Positions 8,663 to 15,119 of a stretch of DNA of 64,000 bases are shown piece after piece (position 1 is the stretch's first letter; every line of letters begins with the position of its first letter). Origin of the DNA: Candidatus Xiphinematobacter sp. Idaho Grape (GTDB lineage: Bacteria > Verrucomicrobiota > Verrucomicrobiia > Chthoniobacterales > Xiphinematobacteraceae); assembly GCF_001318295.1 (NCBI RefSeq), contig NZ_CP012665.1, positions 496,001 to 560,000 of the forward strand, read 5' to 3'. The notes beneath the pieces were generated by a model that saw only the letters and a list, made by a program, of their open reading frames with translations, was not told where the DNA came from and did no database searches. Made by a program: the position numbers and the translations under genes.

Positions 8663-9379
8663 GGATGGATCATACAACTGAGGTAAGTAAAGAATGCATC
8701 CACACTGCAAGCAGTGTGTAATGGATTTTTCAGACTTCACAAGAACGATTATCTGCGGAGTAGCCTTCATATGACAGCCCGAGCAGACATCATGTTCTAT
8801 AGGCACCACAGCCTGACCATTTTTACTTTTAAAAAGTCTGGAATATTGATCGAGAAGGTCAACGTCAATACCTGCGCTCAATCTGACATGCGCAGCTTCC
8901 AACTCGCGAACGTTAACTTCAAGTGTGGCTATGCGAATGGCCAGTTTTGACAGCTGAGTCTCTAACTTTTTGCGTTCGTCGGTATGGTTTTTTTGAGCTG
9001 CCTTCAAGAGAAGATGACTCTTTTCAGCTTCTTCCATAAGTTCAAGTTGACGTTCTTCGATTTTGAGGATTGCCGCCTCAGCTACCAAAATTTCGTGACT
9101 TAGTGCTACATATTCCTCGTTTTTGCGAGCTTGAAGTTGGTGCTGTTTGTAACGGGCAATAGCAGCTCTTTTGGCTTGTACATCAAGTTCTAAACGATTC
9201 GCTTCCAAGTCAATTTCCCGTGAATGGGTTTTGATATGACTTAATTGTGTAGATGCCTTTGCAAAGGCTGTCTCACTGGCAAGCCTTTGTGCAGGGATAG
9301 ATACTAGTTCTAGACGAAGTGTGCGTAGTTTTTGGTCGGAATGTTGAAGAATAAGTAATTTTCTGATTTCTGGGATCAT
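8654..9379 (-). CDS. Coiled-coil protein with C4 zinc ribbon (DUF164/CT398-like)
   Basis: 241 residues from ATG 9379 (a 17-residue upstream extension is possible but unlike the family). Residues ~10-180 are heptad-rich, charged coiled coil. The C-terminus is a four-cysteine zinc ribbon, CSGC ... CLQC. This architecture matches the DUF164 / zf-RING_7 family, including chlamydial CT398, widespread in PVC bacteria. Proposed roles are chaperone-like or nucleic-acid-binding; none is settled. Tail-to-tail with the heptose adenylyltransferase gene (9-bp overlap). No Shine-Dalgarno tract. Confidence 0.85.
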   Translation of the reverse strand: MIPEIRKLLILQHSDQKLRTLRLELVSIPAQRLASETAFAKASTQLSHIKTHSREIDLEANRLELDVQAKRAAIARYKQHQLQARKNEEYVALSHEILVAEAAILKIEERQLELMEEAEKSHLLLKAAQKNHTDERKKLETQLSKLAIRIATLEVNVRELEAAHVRLSAGIDVDLLDQYSRLFKSKNGQAVVPIEHDVCSGCHMKATPQIIVLVKSEKSITHCLQCGCILYLPQLYDPSLP

Positions 9380-9651
9380 CGGTAGATTCAATTTTGACAG
9401 GGAGAAACTGGGGACTCCAAGTTGCCCCACAGCAATTTATTCTGGAATAAGGATTAGGATTCCCAGTTCCGCTTTTCTTTTAGGAGGGACGTGTATACCC
9501 TGCTTCCCAGGCAGGTGTTGGGAAAAGCTCCCCGAAGAAACCGTCCCTATGAGGGAGATTACTACCATTTGGTTGTAAGTGGCAGCAAAATGCTTCTAGG
9601 ATACCTGACTACATCGTTTACACCCAGCCTCGCATTCTCCCCTTTAGTTTT

Positions 9652-9804
9652 TCAGCTATCGCTAACACCAAGAGTAAGTTTAAGCTCTTTAGGAAGCCAG
9701 GGACGAAAACTTGCTAAGGCTGCGTAAGCGTCTCGATCTACTCCGCAAGCAGTCAGTATATGTGCAGCGCTTTTTTCTTCCGGAAATCTTAAGGCAGATC
9801 GCAC
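9652..9804 (-). CDS. Possible 50-residue small ORF or gene remnant
   Basis: A GTG-initiated minus-strand frame of 50 codons lies in the 494-bp gap before the RNase D gene. It reads SAAHILTACGVDRDAYAALA then FRPWLPKELK: protein-like amino-acid composition, predicted helical, with no Shine-Dalgarno tract. It could be a genuine small protein or the intact tail of a decayed gene. I do not recognise a family. The rest of the gap (9380-9873) holds only an unconvincing GTG frame on the + strand at 9491. Confidence 0.3.
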   Translation of the reverse strand: MRSALRFPEEKSAAHILTACGVDRDAYAALASFRPWLPKELKLTLGVSDS

Positions 9805-9873
9805 TTAATCAGAAAATTGACCTGGGCAAGTAGGGATCCTATAGTCAGCCCCACTGTTCCGTAAGAAAAAAGC

Positions 9874-11109
9874 TTGTTTCTCTCTATAAATCCGCTAGGG
9901 GCAAAAAGTCTTATCCAGAACCATATCCGTACTTTTGTAGTGAAACATGATGTTCAATCACAGATTTACAGCGTAAAGAAAGAGGCAGTGCTATCTTCTG
10001 TCGCCAACACGCATACCACGATCCTTCCACAAGTTCGTTCTTGTACAGAGAACTACCAAGTCTTGATTGAATCTAATTCAGGGCTAATGGAGTTCCTTTC
10101 CGATATTTCCTCTCTGCTAGATATCGCCTTAGATACGGAAGCCGATAGTCTGCACTGCTATTTTGAGAAATTGTGTCTGATTCAGATCAGTACAAATTCA
10201 GCAACGGTGTTAATAGATCCCCTGTCTGAGGTAGAGTTGAAATTACTTTTCAAGGGTCTTCTCAACAAGAGAGTGGTTTTTCATGGAGCGGACTACGACT
10301 TAAGGCTGCTAGCGCGCTATGGGGAGTTCAGCCCACATGAGATTTTTGATACTATGATTGCTGCACGCCTCCTAGGTTACAGCCAGTTGGGACTTGCAGC
10401 TTTAGTGGAACGTTTTTTTGGTGTAAAGCTTTCTAAAGCTTCCCAGAGGGCAAATTGGGCGTTGCGCCCATTGCCGCAACAAATGATAGAATATGCGGCA
10501 AACGATACAAAATTCCTTTTACCTCTGGCAGGGATTTTAGAGGCAGAAATTGTTCGCCTGGGACGCCAGGAGTGGCTACGCCAATCTTTGGAACGTATGT
10601 TCCGCCTGACTAAAACTCACAAAGAAAGAGATCCGAACAGAGCTTGGCGTATTGCAGGTTCAGCAGCTCTACAGCCTTATGCTCAAGCGGTGCTGCGAGA
10701 ACTTTGGAATTGGAGGGAGGTAGAAGCTCGTGAATGGAACCGTCCCCCATTTTATGTCATGAGTAATGAAGATATGCTGAAGATTGCAGAATCGGCAACA
10801 AAAGGCGTCTTTTCTTCTCCTCCCCGATTTTCATCTTCTCGTCGCAAGCGCTTTAGGCAAACTCTTGCTAGAGCTCTCCAGATTCCAGAAGATTACTGGC
10901 CCTTACAGGATAAGCCAACCAGGTATCTTCCAAGTAAGCAGGCGGTAGAAGAGTTTGGTCGACTAAAAAGGTTGCGTGATGAAATTGCTAGGGAGGAAAA
11001 GCTGGATCCAGCGATTATTGCACCAAGAAGCATCTTGGAATCAATCGCTTTCCAGAAAAATCTTTCTGGTCTTATGGATTGGCAAAAGCGCTTGCTTCAG
11101 CTTAGGTAG
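9874..11109 (+). CDS. rnd: Ribonuclease D
   Basis: 411 residues from TTG 9874; homology begins only near residue 60, so GTG 9940 or GTG 9985 are possible real starts. The DEDD exonuclease motifs are present: D87-T-E89, then HGADYDLRLLA, FDTMIAARLLGY and YAANDTKFL. An HRDC domain (~270-345) follows. RNase D trims 3' ends of tRNA precursors and other stable RNAs. The 11-bp gap to birA suggests co-transcription. No Shine-Dalgarno tract precedes any candidate start. Family identity is firm; the N-terminus is not. Confidence 0.9.
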   Translation: MFLSINPLGAKSLIQNHIRTFVVKHDVQSQIYSVKKEAVLSSVANTHTTILPQVRSCTENYQVLIESNSGLMEFLSDISSLLDIALDTEADSLHCYFEKLCLIQISTNSATVLIDPLSEVELKLLFKGLLNKRVVFHGADYDLRLLARYGEFSPHEIFDTMIAARLLGYSQLGLAALVERFFGVKLSKASQRANWALRPLPQQMIEYAANDTKFLLPLAGILEAEIVRLGRQEWLRQSLERMFRLTKTHKERDPNRAWRIAGSAALQPYAQAVLRELWNWREVEAREWNRPPFYVMSNEDMLKIAESATKGVFSSPPRFSSSRRKRFRQTLARALQIPEDYWPLQDKPTRYLPSKQAVEEFGRLKRLRDEIAREEKLDPAIIAPRSILESIAFQKNLSGLMDWQKRLLQLR

Positions 11110-11121
11110 GGCTATCTTTAC

Positions 11122-11811
11122 GTGAGCGGTTTCCTGATTCCACTTGATGTCGGACTTCTCAAGAGAAGCTATTCAGGGCGCTCTATTGGACACAAAATTT
11201 ATGTGTTTGATCAGGTTTCTTCCACTAATGATGTGGCTTTAAAATGGGGGGAAAGTGGGGAGCCAGATGGATGTGTTGCCATAGCAGAGTCTCAAAGCGC
11301 CGGTCGAGGACGCTTTGGGAAAGGCTGGCATTCTGCGTCATGCTGTGGCATTTGGTGTTCCCTGTTGCTGCGTCCTTCATTCTCTCCAGCGCAGGTTACC
11401 TGTTTGACCCCGTTTGCTGTAATTGCTGTCGCTTCCTCTATCCGCCACTTACTCGGGTTGGAGGTTGCTTTGAAACTACCGAACGACCTGTACCTTTCCA
11501 AAGGGAAGGTCTGTGGACTTTTGATTGAAGCACGCACAGGAGAGCGCTTTTTTGCCGTAGTGGGTATTGGGATTAATGTCAATCAGCACCACAGCGATTT
11601 TCCCATAGAGCTTCAAGATGTTGCAACCTCTTTACGGGAAGAAACTGGTACTCTTCATGACCGTACTCAGATTGCCCTAGTTCTGCTTACTGAGTTAGAC
11701 CATCTCTATGCTCGCCTAGCGGACCACTTTCCTGCAATTCAGTCCCTGTATGAGACCTGGCCACAGTGGAAAGGATATAAGGATATTTCCCCTAACAAGG
11801 AAATTTGCTAG
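11122..11811 (+). CDS. birA: Biotin--[biotin carboxyl-carrier protein] ligase
   Basis: 229 residues with a GTG start. The BPL/LPL catalytic domain shows SSTND, the nucleotide loop GRGRFGKGWH (61-70), KLPND (usually KWPND) and GIGINVN. There is no N-terminal helix-turn-helix, so it is a ligase without repressor function. The protein stops soon after the catalytic core: the small SH3-like C-terminal domain normally ending BirA is missing, replaced by an unrelated lysine-rich tail. The enzyme biotinylates AccB for fatty-acid synthesis. The C-terminal truncation may be erosion. It sits 12 bp after rnd. Confidence 0.88.
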   Translation: MSGFLIPLDVGLLKRSYSGRSIGHKIYVFDQVSSTNDVALKWGESGEPDGCVAIAESQSAGRGRFGKGWHSASCCGIWCSLLLRPSFSPAQVTCLTPFAVIAVASSIRHLLGLEVALKLPNDLYLSKGKVCGLLIEARTGERFFAVVGIGINVNQHHSDFPIELQDVATSLREETGTLHDRTQIALVLLTELDHLYARLADHFPAIQSLYETWPQWKGYKDISPNKEIC

Positions 11812-12403
11812 GCGTAACTTCTTTTCTTTGTTCCCTTTGTTCCCTTTCAGTAGCGGGTCTCTTGGAAGTTTCCCCATATAGTAGAGTGTATTTCTCCCAT
11901 ATTTATGTTGGCAGGTAATATAGAGAAAGAGGGTTGATCTTTCTGTCTGGGAGGATACAAGCACAGGCGGTCCAGTCTGGAATTTAGACTGTTCCCGTTC
12001 GAATGTCTGTTCCCGGATGATGCGGCTCACCTGGGAAGGGCATGGAGCTAATAGAGATAGAGAGGTAGTTTTATCAAAGTGGTAGCTTGCGGGAAGTGAA
12101 GCTGCCAAAAGCGACATTTACTAGGTTATGTAAGAACAAGCTGGACTAGAAGTAATCAGGGGCAACCGCGTCAAGAAATCGATTTCGTGTAATATTTATT
12201 GGGAGAGGGCAATCCTTCAAACGTCCCGGTGCACAGAGGAAACAACTTCCCAAGGCTGGCTGAACAATTATCCGCCGATACGTGGCTGTTACTGCCGCTC
12301 CAGCATGCTGTTCATTTTGTCCTCATTTTATTCCATAGACATAGACCTTCTGTCTATGCTAGGAGGTTCCTCTCTCGTTCGGTGCAGAAATCCCTAATAT
12401 TCC
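11812..12403. other. 592-bp gap between birA and tsaD
   Basis: No gene I can support. Visible features are a short direct repeat of TTTGTTCCC near 11828-11848 and a perfect 7-bp hairpin CATAGAC-CTTCT-GTCTATG at 12340-12358, with AGGAGG 3 bases later (12361-12366), roughly 38 bases before the presumed tsaD TTG start. A 133-codon minus-strand frame (11716-12117) overlaps birA, has no recognisable motif and is not credited. Confidence 0.45.
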
Positions 12404-13384
12404 TTGAGCCTCAATGTCTCTTCTGTTCCTGTTGACTGTGCTTCCAGAACAATTCTAGCTATAGAAACTTCTTGTGATGAAACGGCAGTTGCTCTTCTCC
12501 GAGGTTTTGGTGAGGTGCTTTTTAGTGACATAGCTTCTCAAGCGAGTATTCATGCTCGGTACGGAGGGGTAGTGCCTGAGATTGCTTCCCGCAGTCATTT
12601 GGATGTTCTGCCACTCTTAATAGAACGGGCGTTTTATGAATCAACAGTGTCCTTGAAAGAAGTGGATTTATATGCAGCGACTGCTGCCCCGGGACTACCA
12701 TCAGCATTAATTGTTGGGACTTCTCTTACCCGTGGGCTAGCACTTGGAGCTGGTCGGCCATTCGTTCCCATCAACCATATCGAAGGGCATCTTCTTTCTC
12801 CATTTTTTGGAGAAGAACGTATTGAGCCTCACATTGCCCTGGTCGTCAGTGGTGGACATACCTTATTATTTGATATTCAAGGGTTTGAGCGCTACAAGCT
12901 TCTTGGGGGTACTCGGGATGATGCTGCAGGTGAAGCCTTTGACAAGGTGGCAAAGTTCTTGGGGCTCTCCTACCCAGGAGGTGCTAGGATCGATGCACTT
13001 GCCAAGCGCGGGGATGCTTCCTCCTACGCATTCCCTCGAAGTATGTTGCATTCAGGAGATTGGGATTTCAGCTTTAGCGGCCTTAAGACAGCTGTGCGAT
13101 CCTTTCTAGAAAAGAAAAGTAGTCGAATAAGTCTTCCAGACCTCTGTGCCTCCTTCCAGGAGGCAGTGGTAGACATCTTAGTTACAAAAACTCTCCATGC
13201 TGCTTGTGTCTATCGGCATTCACTGATTACTGTAAGCGGAGGGGTAAGTTCCAATAGCAGACTTCAAACTAAGATGAAGGATGCTTGTGCTGATGCTGGC
13301 ATTTCACTCCGTGTGGCGGGCCCTGAACTACAGACCGACAACGCCCTCATGATCGCCTTCACTGCGGCTCATAAACGCCAATAA
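12404..13384 (+). CDS. tsaD: tRNA t6A threonylcarbamoyltransferase subunit TsaD
   Basis: 326 residues, probable TTG start. ASKHA-fold motifs: AIETSCDETAVAL, the metal-binding NHIEGHL histidines (HxxxH), VVSGGHT, GEAFDKVAKFLG and TDNALMIA. With TsaB and TsaE it transfers the threonylcarbamoyl group onto A37 of ANN-reading tRNAs. tsaE and tsaB lie together at 23.9-25.0 kb; the fourth component, TsaC, is not in the window. A GC-rich hairpin with a T run follows. The start is uncertain because no ATG or Shine-Dalgarno tract is available in frame. Confidence 0.93.
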   Translation: MSLNVSSVPVDCASRTILAIETSCDETAVALLRGFGEVLFSDIASQASIHARYGGVVPEIASRSHLDVLPLLIERAFYESTVSLKEVDLYAATAAPGLPSALIVGTSLTRGLALGAGRPFVPINHIEGHLLSPFFGEERIEPHIALVVSGGHTLLFDIQGFERYKLLGGTRDDAAGEAFDKVAKFLGLSYPGGARIDALAKRGDASSYAFPRSMLHSGDWDFSFSGLKTAVRSFLEKKSSRISLPDLCASFQEAVVDILVTKTLHAACVYRHSLITVSGGVSSNSRLQTKMKDACADAGISLRVAGPELQTDNALMIAFTAAHKRQ

Positions 13385-13385
13385 C

Positions 13386-13443
13386 CCCCCTCCCACAAAC
13401 ACCATACCTAGAAAACCTAGAAAAGTCGGGAGGGGGACTTTTT
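13386..13443 (+). terminator. Intrinsic terminator after tsaD
   Basis: CCCCCTCCC (13386-13394) pairs perfectly with GGGAGGGGG (13428-13436), and a T run follows at 13439-13443. The loop is long (about 33 bases), but the 9-bp GC stem plus T run directly after the tsaD stop makes a terminator the simplest reading. Confidence 0.65.
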
Positions 13444-13542
13444 CCAGCTTGATTTTTCGGCTCTCGTAGGCTAAGGACCCCCCTGGATCACAGGATACTG
13501 TGTAAGTATTCCGGCACCAGAGCGGATAGCCTGTAAGCTCGT

Positions 13543-13983
13543 ATGAAGAGATATCTTCTTGTCTTCCTCATAGCCTCTCTTGCAACAACCCTCCATGCCA
13601 AGTTTAGAGAAGAATGGCAGACGGATTATAGAAAGGCTCTCAAGCAGGCAAGGACAGAGCACAAGCAGGTTCTGCTAAACTTCACAGGTTCAGACTGGTG
13701 TGGATGGTGTATACGCCTTAAGAAAGAGGTTTTTGACCAGCCTGAATTTATTCGGCTTGCTGAGAAGCATCTGGTCTTAGTCGAAGTGGACTTTCCTCAA
13801 AGCGGGTCTCTTCCAAGGAGGGTGCTGGAGCAAAATAAAAAACTGAGAAGGGGGTACTGCGTTGAGGAATTTCCGACCCTTGTGCTTCTTGATTGCAATG
13901 GAAAAAAGTTAAAGGAGCGGACAGGTTACATGGAAGGGGGAGTAGCGGAAATAAGGCGGTGGATACACGCACCCCTATTGTGA
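13543..13983 (+). CDS. Secreted thioredoxin-like protein
   Basis: 146 residues. An N-terminal signal peptide (MKRYLLVFLIASLATTLHA, cleavage after residue 19) is followed by a thioredoxin fold of the DUF255/Thioredoxin_7 kind, with WCGWC at 52-56 and a FPTL cis-proline loop. It presumably acts as a periplasmic disulfide reductase or isomerase; the substrate is unknown. It stands alone between the tsaD terminator and a gap, with no Shine-Dalgarno tract before the ATG. Distinct from cytosolic TrxA at 6.6 kb. Confidence 0.85.
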   Translation: MKRYLLVFLIASLATTLHAKFREEWQTDYRKALKQARTEHKQVLLNFTGSDWCGWCIRLKKEVFDQPEFIRLAEKHLVLVEVDFPQSGSLPRRVLEQNKKLRRGYCVEEFPTLVLLDCNGKKLKERTGYMEGGVAEIRRWIHAPLL

Positions 13984-14367
13984 GGCAGTAGGGGGGGGTA
14001 AGACGGCGAAGGAGGAACGGCTGGAGGTAGGGTTGTGATTTTCCCATCAATCTACCTGCCAGTTCTGCCTGATTAGGACTCCGCTCCTGGAAGGTTCCAT
14101 TAATTTTCCAAAATATTTAACACCAACTAGGGATAATAGTTTTGGTTTCTTTTGTTGCGTCCAATGTTCAGCCTTAACGGATAGAGCAGAGGAAGTCATC
14201 ATTCCCTGAGGGAATCCTGAGAGGAATAAATAAGAGAACAGATGCTAGCCAAATTGAATGGAGTCCTAGGACCAAACCCCCTTTGGACCTAACCACATCC
14301 CGTAGCAGACTAGGTATTTCAGTTGGAAACAAAACACCCGAGGAAGGGGTAGTAAGTAGACAGGAAA
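13984..14367. other. 384-bp gap upstream of tRNA-Gly (3' side)
   Basis: No gene is visible. There is a G8 run near 13990, a small palindrome ATTCCC-TGA-GGGAAT at 14201-14215, and AT-rich stretches around 14100-14150. No tRNA, terminator with T tract or recognisable coding remnant was seen. Confidence 0.4.
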
Positions 14368-14438
14368 AGCGGGTGAAGGGAATCGAACCCTCACTTGAGG
14401 CTTGGGAAGCCACCGTTCTACCATTGAACCACACCCGC
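14368..14438 (-). tRNA. tRNA-Gly (anticodon CCC)
   Basis: On the minus strand GCGGGTG pairs with CACCCGC (acceptor). The D arm is GTTC/GAAC, the anticodon loop TTCCCAA gives CCC, and the T loop is TTCGATT. The sequence resembles enteric GlyU-type tRNAs. The anticodon stem GTGGC/GCCTC contains one U.U mismatch (positions 28 and 42). No CCA is encoded; the discriminator is U. Confidence 0.93.
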
Positions 14439-14517
14439 AGTGTAAAGACCTTGCCTACCACAGCCTTACGAAGGGACTCAATACAAAAAACATACCTGGC
14501 TAAGCAAGGCTAAAGCC

Positions 14518-14601
14518 ATGCGCGGTCGCTCAAAGTATGGGTCGAAACGTCCAAAACCTGGAACTGAGAAAGAAGCGCATGGGAGGATGAAAAAAAACTA
14601 G
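14518..14601 (+). pseudogene. Displaced copy of the rpsL 3' end, chimeric with the PUR-alpha gene
   Basis: Bases 14521-14576 are identical over 56 bp to 27341-27396, the codons for the C-terminal tail of ribosomal protein S12. Immediately after, bases 14572-14587 match 16 bp of the PUR-alpha gene at 14843-14858. The junction falls in a shared ACTGAG/GAAGC microhomology. The piece carries its own ATG (14518) and TAG (14599-14601), so a 27-residue frame beginning [15 protein letters not shown] exists. It lacks all functional parts of S12 and I infer a recombination scar, although a translated micro-ORF is not excluded. An A7/T7 inverted repeat flanks its end. Confidence 0.85.
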
Positions 14602-14710
14602 ACTTTTTTTAAAGCAAAAAGTTGACTTTGAAACGAGTTTAGGTGTAGCGTTGCGCTCGTGGATGTTTCCACCAGGCCGGGGGTTTCGCTAGGAAACAAC
14701 TGTGTGGGAT

Positions 14711-14956
14711 ATGAGTGGAATGGCGCTGACGGTGGCTATAATGGATAACATTCTTGAGTCGAGGGAGCTACAGGTTGAGAGGAAGCACTTCTTTATTGAG
14801 TTTCGAGAGAACGATCGGGGGCGTTTTCTGAAGATCACTGAGGAAGCGCATGGGAGGAGGAACTCTGTCATTATTCCGAGTACTGGTCTAGAGGAATTTG
14901 GCCAACATCTGAGACAGCTTCTTTCCAATTTCCTATTGCCGGCTGAAAAAAATTGA
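14711..14956 (+). CDS. PUR-alpha family (DUF3276-like) nucleic-acid-binding protein
   Basis: 81 residues from ATG 14711; GTG 14702, ATG 14720 and ATG 14741 are alternatives. The core ERKHFFIEFRENDRGRFLKI, then ITEEAHGRR and IIPSTGLEEF, matches the bacterial PUR repeat: a beta-sheet platform plus helix that binds single-stranded DNA or RNA and dimerises. Bacterial members occur in Bacteroidetes, spirochaetes (Borrelia BpuR) and Verrucomicrobia. Its role is probably RNA/DNA binding with regulatory effect; the target is unknown. TTGACT at 14622 could be a -35 box. Sixteen bases of this gene recur in the rpsL-tail fragment 255 bp upstream. Confidence 0.75.
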   Translation: MSGMALTVAIMDNILESRELQVERKHFFIEFRENDRGRFLKITEEAHGRRNSVIIPSTGLEEFGQHLRQLLSNFLLPAEKN

Positions 14957-14975
14957 ATTCCTTGTGGCTTCTTAC

Positions 14976-15107
14976 ATGCTGAGCCGATGGTGGATGGAAT
15001 TAGAAGCGGAGGAAAACCTGGGAGGCCTAGGTGACGGCGCCAGGTATTTCGGGTTCGGTGCGTTGTGGACGCCTCCGTTGATAGGTGGGGTGGTGTCTTG
15101 TAGTTAA
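14976..15107 (+). CDS. Possible 43-residue small ORF
   Basis: ATG 14976 to TAA 15105-15107 between the PUR-alpha gene and ppdK. It reads MLSRWWMELEAEENLGG and ends in a hydrophobic glycine-rich stretch, WTPPLIGGVV. The frame is open only once and no family is recognised. It stops 12 bases before the ppdK ATG, so it could be a leader peptide, a small protein or chance. Confidence 0.25.
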   Translation: MLSRWWMELEAEENLGGLGDGARYFGFGALWTPPLIGGVVSCS

Positions 15108-15119
15108 TTTCCCGTTATC

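Noticed and set aside
9491-9727. 78-codon + strand frame with an AGGAGG just before its GTG
   Set aside because: Spacing from the purine tract to GTG is only 3 bases, the lat­ter half runs antisense to a better small frame, and no family is seen.
11716-12117. 133-codon minus-strand frame between birA and tsaD
   Set aside because: Overlaps birA, low-complexity composition, no recognisable domain or ribosome-binding site.
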